Source of the DNA: Nocardia cerradoensis NBRC 101014
Lineage (GTDB): Bacteria; Actinomycetota; Actinomycetes; Mycobacteriales; Mycobacteriaceae
DNA length: 64,000 nucleotides
Direction: 5' to 3'
NCBI RefSeq assembly: GCF_000308535.1
Contig: NZ_BAFW01000240.1
Coordinates: forward strand, 53,553 to 117,552
Shown in pieces: positions 57,982 through 64,000 of this stretch. Below the pieces are notes generated by a model, which had not been told where the DNA came from, searched no databases, and was given only the letters and a program-made list of their open reading frames with translations. Made by a program: the position numbers and the translations under genes. How positions within the stretch are numbered: position 1 is the first letter of the stretch; the number at the start of each line of letters is the position of its first letter.

Positions 57982-58854
57982 TCAGCGGTTGTACTGGTAG
58001 AAGCCCGCTCCGGTCTTCTTGCCCAGCAACCCGGCCTCAACCATGCGCATCAGCAGCGGGGGGGCCGAGTAGAGCGGCTCCTTGAATTCGGCGTACATGG
58101 AGTCCGCGATCGACTTCACCGTGTCGAGGCCCACCAGGTCGGTCAGGGCGAGCGGGCCCATGGGGTGGGCGCAGCCGAGCACCATCGCCTTGTCGACGTC
58201 TTCCTTGGTGGCGAAACCGGATTCGACCATGCGGATGGCCGAGAGCAGGTACGGCACGAGCAGCGCGTTGACGACGAAGCCGGAGCGGTCGGCGGAGCGC
58301 ACGACCTGCTTGCCGAGGATCTCACCCGCGAAAGCCTCGGCGCGCGCGGACACCGCTTCGCTGGTCTTGAGGGTGGTCACGAGTTCGACGAGCGGCAGCA
58401 CGGGCACCGGGTTGAAGAAGTGCATACCCACGACCCGCTCGGGGTTGTTGGTGGCGACGGCGATCTTCATGATCGGAATCGAGGAGGTGTTGGAGGCCAG
58501 CACGGCATCCGGGTCGGTGACGACCTTGTCGAGTTCGCTGAAGATCGCGGTCTTGACGTCTTCGCTCTCGACGACGGCCTCGACGACCAGCTGCCGGTCG
58601 GCGAAGTCACCGAGGTCGGAGGTGAACCGCAGCCGCCAGGCGGCCTGTTCGCGCTCGCGCTCGGTGATCTTGCCGCTGCTCACACCGCGATCCAGTGATC
58701 GCAGGATGCGGGCGCGGCCGGCGGCGGCCAGTTCCCGGGTCTGTTCGAACACGAGCACATCGACATGCGCCCGGGCGCAGACCTCGGCGATTCCGGCGCC
58801 CATCTGTCCGGCGCCGATGATTCCGACGCGCTGAATCTTTTCGGAGATGCTCAC
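57982..58854 (-). CDS. fadB2: 3-hydroxybutyryl-CoA dehydrogenase
   Basis: 290 residues. VGIIGAGQMGAGIAEVCA (NAD loop), LASNTSSIPIMKIA, VVGMHFFNPVPVLPLVE (catalytic His) and LTDLVGLDTV in the C-terminal domain. It oxidises 3-hydroxyacyl-CoA (C4 range) in beta-oxidation or butyrate metabolism. GTG 58854 has AGGAG 7-8 nt upstream. It follows icl, as fadB2 (Rv0468) follows icl (Rv0467) in M. tuberculosis. Confidence 0.94.
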   Translation of the reverse strand: MSISEKIQRVGIIGAGQMGAGIAEVCARAHVDVLVFEQTRELAAAGRARILRSLDRGVSSGKITEREREQAAWRLRFTSDLGDFADRQLVVEAVVESEDVKTAIFSELDKVVTDPDAVLASNTSSIPIMKIAVATNNPERVVGMHFFNPVPVLPLVELVTTLKTSEAVSARAEAFAGEILGKQVVRSADRSGFVVNALLVPYLLSAIRMVESGFATKEDVDKAMVLGCAHPMGPLALTDLVGLDTVKSIADSMYAEFKEPLYSAPPLLMRMVEAGLLGKKTGAGFYQYNR

Positions 58855-58915
58855 GTCCCGCTCCTGCTGGTTGTGTGGCGGTGGACTCGGGTGAAGGGGC
58901 TCACACCCTTCGGTC

Positions 58916-58946
58916 ACTTCAGTTATTAGGAGGTGACTTCAGTTAT
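58916..58946. promoter_or_regulatory. 20-bp-spaced direct repeats upstream of fadB2
   Basis: ACTTCAGTTAT at 58916-58926 and again at 58936-58946, followed by TAGG and AAGG. On the reverse strand each reads ATAACTGAAGT. They lie 62-92 bp upstream of the fadB2 start. The exact 20-bp period (two helical turns) suggests a protein binding site. Confidence 0.55.
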
Positions 58947-58950
58947 AAGG

Positions 58951-58992
58951 AAAAGCCCTCCCCGCCGGGGCTGTTCGGACGGGAAGGGCTTC
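58951..58992 (-). terminator. Intrinsic terminator of icl
   Basis: Reverse strand: AAGCCCTTCCCG pairs with CGGGGAGGGCTT with one mismatch, followed by TTCC. It lies about 107 nt after the icl stop. Confidence 0.7.
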
Positions 58993-59098
58993 GGACACTC
59001 GTTGCAGGAGTGCCCATGTCGGGTGGTGAGGTAACCCGGCGGCGACAGGTCGCCGCCGGGTTCACATCACCGCCGCCCGCGTGGGGCGACTGCTTATC

Positions 59099-60391
59099 TC
59101 AGTGGAACTGGCCCTCTTCGGTGGAGCCCTTCAGGGCCGCCGTCGAGGTGTTCGGGTCCACGGTGGTGGCGATGGTGTCGAAGTAGCCGGCACCGACCTC
59201 ACGCTGGTGCTTGATGGCGGTGAAGCCACGCTCGGCGGCGGCCTTGAACTCGCGCTCCTGCAGGTCGACGAAGGCGGTCATGCCCTCGCGGGCGTAGCCG
59301 TAGGCCAGGTCGAAGGCCGCGTAGTTGAGCGAGTGGAAGCCCGCCAGGGTGATGAACTGGAACTTGAAGCCCATCGCGGCCAGCTCGCGCTGGAACTTCG
59401 CGATGGTGGCGTCGTCCAGGTGCGCCTTCCAGTTGAACGACGGCGAGCAGTTGTAGGCCAGCAGCTGGTCCGGGAACTCGGACTTGACGCCCTCGGCGAA
59501 CTTCCGCGCGACCTCGAGGTCCGGAATACCGGTCTCCATCCAGATCAGGTCGGAGTAGGGGGCGTAGGCCTTGGCACGCGCGATGCAGGGCTCGATGCCG
59601 TTCTTGACGTGGTAGAAGCCCTCGGCGGTGCGCTCACCGGTGATGAACGGACGGTCACGCTCGTCGACGTCGGAGGTGATCAGGGTGGCGGCCTCGGCAT
59701 CGGTGCGGGCGATGACGACGGTCGGGGTGTCGGCGACGTCGGCGGCCAGGCGAGCCGAGGTCAGGGTGCGGATGTGCTGCTGGGTGGGGATCAGCACCTT
59801 GCCACCGAGGTGGCCGCACTTCTTCTCCGACGCCAGCTGGTCCTCCCAGTGGGTACCGGCGGCACCCGCGGCGATCATGGCCTTCTGCAGCTCGTAGACG
59901 TTCAGGGCGCCACCGAAGCCGGCCTCACCGTCGGCGACGATCGGCACGACCCAGTTGTCGACCGAGGTGTCGCCCTCGACCTTGGCGATCTCGTCGGCGC
60001 GCAGCAGCGCGTTGTTGATGCGGCGCACGACCGACGGCACCGAGTTGGCCGGGTACAGCGACTGGTCGGGGTAGGTGTGACCGGACAGGTTCGCGTCACC
60101 GGCGACCTGCCAACCGGACAGGTAGATGGCCTTCAGGCCGGCACGCACGGCCTGCACGGCCTGGTTACCGGTCAGAGCGCCGAGCGAGTGGATGTACTCG
60201 CCTTCGGCGTTGACGCCCTCCCACAGCAGCTCCGCACCCCGGCGGGCAAGCGTGTGCTCCTCGACGACATTGCCCTGCAGCTGCACGACCTGCTCGGCCG
60301 TGTACTCGCGGGTGATGCCCTTCCAGCGCGGGTTGGTGTCCCAGTCCTTCTGGATCTCCGCAGCGGTCTTCGGGGTGCCGACGTTCGACAT
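59099..60391 (-). CDS. icl: Isocitrate lyase
   Basis: 430 residues. KKCGHLGGKVLIPTQQHI holds the signature KKCGH with the catalytic Cys; VADGEAGFGG, VIARTDAEAA and LLAYNCSPSFNWK follow. It cleaves isocitrate to glyoxylate and succinate in the glyoxylate shunt for growth on fatty acids and acetate. GGAG lies 7-8 nt before ATG 60391. It is next to fadB2 as in mycobacteria. Upstream region has RamB-like motifs. Confidence 0.97.
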   Translation of the reverse strand: MSNVGTPKTAAEIQKDWDTNPRWKGITREYTAEQVVQLQGNVVEEHTLARRGAELLWEGVNAEGEYIHSLGALTGNQAVQAVRAGLKAIYLSGWQVAGDANLSGHTYPDQSLYPANSVPSVVRRINNALLRADEIAKVEGDTSVDNWVVPIVADGEAGFGGALNVYELQKAMIAAGAAGTHWEDQLASEKKCGHLGGKVLIPTQQHIRTLTSARLAADVADTPTVVIARTDAEAATLITSDVDERDRPFITGERTAEGFYHVKNGIEPCIARAKAYAPYSDLIWMETGIPDLEVARKFAEGVKSEFPDQLLAYNCSPSFNWKAHLDDATIAKFQRELAAMGFKFQFITLAGFHSLNYAAFDLAYGYAREGMTAFVDLQEREFKAAAERGFTAIKHQREVGAGYFDTIATTVDPNTSTAALKGSTEEGQFH

Positions 60392-60894
60392 CTGATGACT
60401 CCACTTCTTCGTTCGGTCTCGGTTGCCCCGCTCGCCGGACATCCGCGCCGACTACGGGTCGCGATGTCCGAACTCTGCTGGAGCGGCAATTTGCAGGGTT
60501 GCTATGCCCAACGGGTGTACTTCCACACGATGGCACAACAAAAAATTGCCGTCTACCTGTTGCAAGTGTGAATCTCCGCTAGCTTTGCGGGGGTCTTTGC
60601 TAAGCCTGCAAAATTTGCCTGTTAATTGCACGCTCCACTTCTACTGGCGAGTAGGGCTGACATGCGGTTTTACGTAACGCTCGTACTGTTTCAGTGAGCC
60701 TTACCACCACGACGATTCGAGAGCACGCATTGCCGACTGTGAGGACGTTCACAAGCGAGGGCAGCCGCCCTCGGTGTGCGCCGCGCCACTCCCGGCTCCG
60801 TACGATTCGGACATACCTCGGCGGCTCGGCCGACCGGCTGCGACACTGATCGTCGTGCCCCGGGGGTCGGCACCGGAACCCGGAAAGGAACACG
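60392..60894. promoter_or_regulatory. icl/lipase divergent regulatory region
   Basis: 503 nt without a supported gene. Two RamB-like sites: AATTTGCAGGGTTGCT on the plus strand at 60488-60503, and TTTTGCAGGCTTAGC on the minus strand at 60599-60613. They share TTTGCAGG-STT. RamB controls icl in mycobacteria and binds a TTTGCAAA-type motif, so control by a RamB homologue is plausible. The remainder is unusually AT-rich between 60500 and 60700 for this chromosome. Confidence 0.45.
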
Positions 60895-62040
60895 ATGCGC
60901 AAACTGTGGACCGCGGTCGCGGGCGTCGCCTGCTCTCTGGCACTGGCCGCGACGGCCACCGTGATCGAGGCGCCCGGCGCCGCGGCGGACACGCCGGCCG
61001 TGCAATCGGTGGAGCCGCTGTCCGCGGCGGCGACGCTGCCCGGCTCCGTGGATTCCCAGCGCATCCTCTATACGACGAGCACGGTCGGGAACCAGCCGAC
61101 GGTCGCGAGCGCCGCGGTGTACTTCCCGCCGGGACCGGCCCCGGCCGGCGGCTGGCCGGTCGTCGCCTGGGCGCACGGCACCGTCGGGCTGGGCGACAGC
61201 TGCGCCTACAGCATCGCCGGCCCCGGCGACGTGGAGCGGGACTGGGCCTATCTGGGCACCTGGCTGAAACAGGGCTATGCGATCGTGGCCGCCGATTACG
61301 CAGGCCTCGGCACGCCCGGCGACCACCCGTACCTCAACGGCGTCGTCGAGGCGCACAACGTGGTCGACGCGGTGCGAGCCGCCGTCGATCACTACTCGCG
61401 GCTGTCGCACAAATGGGTGGTGGTCGGCCAGTCGCAGGGCGGCGGCGCGGCGATGTTCACCGCGCGCTACGCGACCGAATTCGGCGGACCGGAGCTGGAC
61501 TACCGGGGGGCGGTCGGCACCGGTGTGCCGGCCTATATCGAGGACATCCTGATGCCACTGGGCCCGGGCATCCCGCCGGTGAAGCTGAGTCCGCACACCA
61601 CCGGCTACGTGCTCTACATCCTCAACGGCCTGCGCACCACCTTCCCGGAACTCGGCATCGAATCCTTCCTGAACGACTCGGGCCGCTCTTGGCTCGACCG
61701 CGCGAAGGACGAATGCCTCCTTCCGCTCGGTGACGATCTGGCCGCCGCCGGTGTGGTGATCGGCGATCTGTTCACCCGCCCGTTGGCGCAGGTTCCGGAT
61801 CTGCACGGTTTGCTGGCCGGCTACCTCGGCTTGCCCGAAACCGGTTACGACAGGCCGCTTTTCATGGGACAGGGCCTGCGCGACACCGATGTGATCACCC
61901 CCGAGACACTGCGCTACGCGGGAGTTCTGACCGCCAACCGGCAGCCGCTGACCTTCCGGGTCTATCCCACCGATCACAGCGGCACGGTCAACGCCTCACT
62001 GGTCGATTCGTTGCCGTTCGTTCGCGGCCTGTTCGCCTGA
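60895..62040 (+). CDS. Secreted lipase (LIP-family alpha/beta hydrolase)
   Basis: 381 residues. A signal peptide (KLWTAVAGVACSLALAATAT, cleavage near GAAA) precedes the secretory lipase fold: WAHGTVGLGDSCAYS, AADYAGLGTPGDHPYLNG, VVVGQSQGGGAA (nucleophile elbow GQSQGG), FMGQGLRDTDVITP (acid) and DHSGTVNAS (His). It resembles secretory lipases of fungi and Nocardia. GGAAAGGAACACG precedes ATG 60895. Position next to icl fits use of host or environmental lipids, but co-regulation is only an inference. Confidence 0.9.
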   Translation: MRKLWTAVAGVACSLALAATATVIEAPGAAADTPAVQSVEPLSAAATLPGSVDSQRILYTTSTVGNQPTVASAAVYFPPGPAPAGGWPVVAWAHGTVGLGDSCAYSIAGPGDVERDWAYLGTWLKQGYAIVAADYAGLGTPGDHPYLNGVVEAHNVVDAVRAAVDHYSRLSHKWVVVGQSQGGGAAMFTARYATEFGGPELDYRGAVGTGVPAYIEDILMPLGPGIPPVKLSPHTTGYVLYILNGLRTTFPELGIESFLNDSGRSWLDRAKDECLLPLGDDLAAAGVVIGDLFTRPLAQVPDLHGLLAGYLGLPETGYDRPLFMGQGLRDTDVITPETLRYAGVLTANRQPLTFRVYPTDHSGTVNASLVDSLPFVRGLFA

Positions 62041-62241
62041 CAGGACAACCCGGTCGGTTATTCGGTTGTGCTATGTCACAACCGGATTCCCGCGCCGATC
62101 GGTGCCCGTCGGGGAATTCCCATCGCCGACACGACGCCGCGCACGAGACCGGTTATCGTGGCCCTCACGTGTGACGATCTGGCGACGGGCCGCGACGACC
62201 GGCGGGCCCGCCCACTCGCGCACGCTGATCGGGAGCATGTG

Positions 62242-63243
62242 ATGCGTGACATCGTCGAGGACCTGCTACGGGTCTGGCACAGCGGCCGCACGGGCGGCCT
62301 GGCAACCCTGGTCCGCACCTTCGGCAGCTCCCCCTTACCGGTGGGCTCGGCGATGCTCGTCGATCCCGACGGCGGTGTGCACGGATCGGTCTCCGACGGC
62401 TGCTACGAGGCGGCCGTCTACGAGGCCGCGGCGGAGGCCGCGCGCACCGGCCACCGGGAGTTGCGGCGTTTCGACGCGACCTCCGGATTCGAGGTGAGCG
62501 CGGAATGCGGGACCATCGACGTGTTCGTGGAACCGTTCTCCCGCAACGACTTTCCGGAATTCGCGGCGGTGGCCGGGGATATCGCGCGGCACAAGCCGGT
62601 CACGGTGTTCACCGTCGTGTGGCACAGCGATCCGGAGGTGATCGGCCAGCATCTGGTCACCGACCGCCGGCACAACACCGAACTGGTGTCGCTGCCGGAA
62701 TCGGATGTGTTCGTCTCCTCCCACACCGCGCCGCCGCGGCTGATCATCTTCGGCGCCAACAGCTTCGCCGCCGCGTTGACGACGCAGGCCCGGCTGCTCG
62801 GCTACCGGGTGACCATCTGCGATCCGCGCGAGGCCTTCGCCGTTCCCGCGTCGTTCCCGGGCGCGGAGGTGGTGGTGGACTGGCCGCACCGCTATCTCAA
62901 CGCCCAGGCCGGCGCCGGGAACATCGACCGGACCACCGCGATCGTCGCCGCGACCCAGGACCCGAAGTTCGAGATCCCCCTGCTCACCGTGGCGCTGCGG
63001 CTGCCCGAGCTGGGCTATCTGGGAGCGCTCGGCTCGCATTCGGCACACGACCATCGGCTCGAGGCCTTGCAGGCCGGCGGATTCGGCGCCGACACACTGG
63101 CCCGGTTGCACGCACCGGCCGGCTTCGACATCGGCGCCCGCACTCCGATGGAACATGCCGTGGCGATCGCGGCCGAACTACTCGCGGTGCGGTCCGCGGG
63201 GTCGAGCCGGACCCCGGCACCCGCCACGGCCGCGGCCTCCTGA
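62242..63243 (+). CDS. XdhC/CoxI-family molybdoenzyme maturation protein
   Basis: 333 residues. LATLVRTFGSSPLPVGSAML and SDGCYEAAVYEAA give the XdhC/CoxI N-terminal domain (the usual GC-E is GCYE), and LIIFGANSFAAALTTQARLLGY the C-terminal Rossmann domain, then ATQDPKFEIPLLTVAL and GYLGALGSHSAHDHR. These proteins bind molybdopterin and sulfurylate it for xanthine dehydrogenase-type enzymes. The target enzyme is not in the window. ATG 62242 has GGGAG 7 nt upstream. Confidence 0.88.
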   Translation: MRDIVEDLLRVWHSGRTGGLATLVRTFGSSPLPVGSAMLVDPDGGVHGSVSDGCYEAAVYEAAAEAARTGHRELRRFDATSGFEVSAECGTIDVFVEPFSRNDFPEFAAVAGDIARHKPVTVFTVVWHSDPEVIGQHLVTDRRHNTELVSLPESDVFVSSHTAPPRLIIFGANSFAAALTTQARLLGYRVTICDPREAFAVPASFPGAEVVVDWPHRYLNAQAGAGNIDRTTAIVAATQDPKFEIPLLTVALRLPELGYLGALGSHSAHDHRLEALQAGGFGADTLARLHAPAGFDIGARTPMEHAVAIAAELLAVRSAGSSRTPAPATAAAS

Positions 63244-63257
63244 TCGGCCCGGCGCCC

Positions 63258-63734
63258 CTAGGGCTCGAACCAGTCACGGGCCGAGCGTCGCAGCAGCAAC
63301 CCGGCGACCAGCACCGAGACCACGGGACCGAGCCAACCGGGCGGGCGGCCCACGACGATCGAGGGCACCGTCCACAGTGCGTTGAGTATCGCCAGCAGCA
63401 CCGCGCCGATCCGGATGCTCGCGCCGACGGCACCGAAGGCCAGGGCGATCGCGCCCAGCAGCCAGCTCACGATGAACGACAGCCCGGTGATCAGTGCGAC
63501 GTGCGAGCCGGACAGCCAGCCCGCGGTGACGGTGCAGCCGATGCCGACCGCGGCCAGTCCGAGCGCGAGTACCTGGGCCGCCCGAACCGGGAAGGGCATC
63601 CGGGCGATCGCCACCTCGCCGGCCGGCGATGTGGCGACGGGTTCGGGAGCGGACTCGAGGGCGGGGCCGGGGCCGGTGTCGGTGTCGGCGACCGGCTCGG
63701 GCGCGGCAGCGGGGTCTGGTGCGGGGTCGGGCAT
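63258..63734 (-). CDS. Small membrane protein, four TM segments
   Basis: 158 residues. A ~45-residue Pro/Ala/Glu-rich cytoplasmic tail, then four hydrophobic segments (VLALGLAAVGIGCTVTAGWL, ALITGLSFIVSWLLGAIALAF, IGAVLLAILNALWTVPSIVV, VVSVLVAGLLL) and an acidic C-terminus DWFEP. I do not recognise the family. GAGGTGA lies 4-7 nt before ATG 63734. It is convergent with the XdhC gene. Confidence 0.7.
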   Translation of the reverse strand: MPDPAPDPAAAPEPVADTDTGPGPALESAPEPVATSPAGEVAIARMPFPVRAAQVLALGLAAVGIGCTVTAGWLSGSHVALITGLSFIVSWLLGAIALAFGAVGASIRIGAVLLAILNALWTVPSIVVGRPPGWLGPVVSVLVAGLLLRRSARDWFEP

Positions 63735-63952
63735 CAGCTCACCTCTTCCGGAACTCCGGTTCGACGATCCTGTGGTTTCGGCGATCCGGGGCACCGAACA
63801 TCGGCCCACGGCGCGCGGACAACGGCAAAACCCATTCGCAATGTACCGCTCTGCGCCACCCCGGCCTCCGGATACGCCCGGCGCGGCGAAATCCGTGCGC
63901 CGAGCCGTGTGGCCCGAGGCCGTGCTTCGACGCCCCGCAGGGCCCGGCAGTG

Positions 63953-64000
63953 TCAGCAGTCGCCGGCCGGATCGGCCTGCTTCTCCACCACGACCTGTGC
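63953..64000 (-). CDS. Partial gene at right edge (C-terminal 15 codons)
   Basis: Reverse strand from the window edge reads AQVVVEKQADPAGDC then a stop. The frame is open to the edge and ends 219 nt before the small membrane protein start. It is too short to identify; the reading could be chance. Confidence 0.35.
   Translation of the reverse strand, partial: AQVVVEKQADPAGDC

Overview
The window is one continuous piece of a high-GC actinobacterial chromosome, most likely a Nocardia or a close relative in the Mycobacteriales. The reasons are the mycothiol gene mshA, a SenX3-RegX3 pair, HbhA, an LmeA/DUF2993 protein, an EspG-type type VII secretion chaperone, frequent GTG starts, and gene order. 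From memory of the M. tuberculosis H37Rv gene order (inference, not a search), two blocks match Rv0500 down to Rv0467 read in reverse: proC - thioesterase - sugar isomerase - proline-rich membrane protein - Ppx/GppA - Rv0495c - regX3 - senX3 - gpmA - YbjN protein - mshA - SDR - L,D-transpeptidase - murB - DUF2505 - LmeA - deoC - DUF2516 - hbhA - Xre regulator - DUF445 - TetR (1 to 36.2 kb), then fadB2 - icl (58 to 60.4 kb).

Accessory genes interrupt this frame. Between gpmA and the YbjN gene (12.6-18.3 kb) lie a RES-type toxin with its MbcA-like antitoxin, a divergent two-TM SLATT-like protein, a 53-residue membrane protein coupled to a YeiH-type transporter, a secreted hydrolase, a DUF4287 protein and a ROK kinase. 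A second insertion, 36.3-57.7 kb, carries an ABC1 kinase-like protein, a trans-acting enoyl reductase-like protein, an AurF-type diiron oxygenase with DUF4873 and methyltransferase genes, an orphan PPE-like/EspG cluster, PPK2, a DsbA-VKOR disulfide pair, an HtrA-like protease, a ZIP transporter, an alcohol dehydrogenase, a TetR-controlled acyltransferase, a GMC oxidoreductase-ALDH operon, an orphan MT0933-type antitoxin and a MetE homologue. The right end holds icl, a secreted lipase, an XdhC-family protein and a membrane protein.

Four things stand out. (1) The MetE homologue keeps its fold motifs but has lost three of the four zinc ligands (C to A647, E to V669, C to G735), and an imperfect 34-bp-arm hairpin lies just upstream. 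(2) Three near-identical palindromes (GTGCTTGC-N4-GCAAGCAC type) lie upstream of an Xre regulator gene and of two duplicated alpha/beta-hydrolase genes, which suggests a small local regulon. (3) The RES/MbcA toxin-antitoxin pair lies head-to-head with a SLATT-like membrane protein, a possible unstudied conflict module. (4) At least fourteen genes have a TANNNT -10 box 6-8 nt before the start codon, so leaderless transcripts seem to dominate here. No tRNA, rRNA, CRISPR, insertion sequence or origin was seen.
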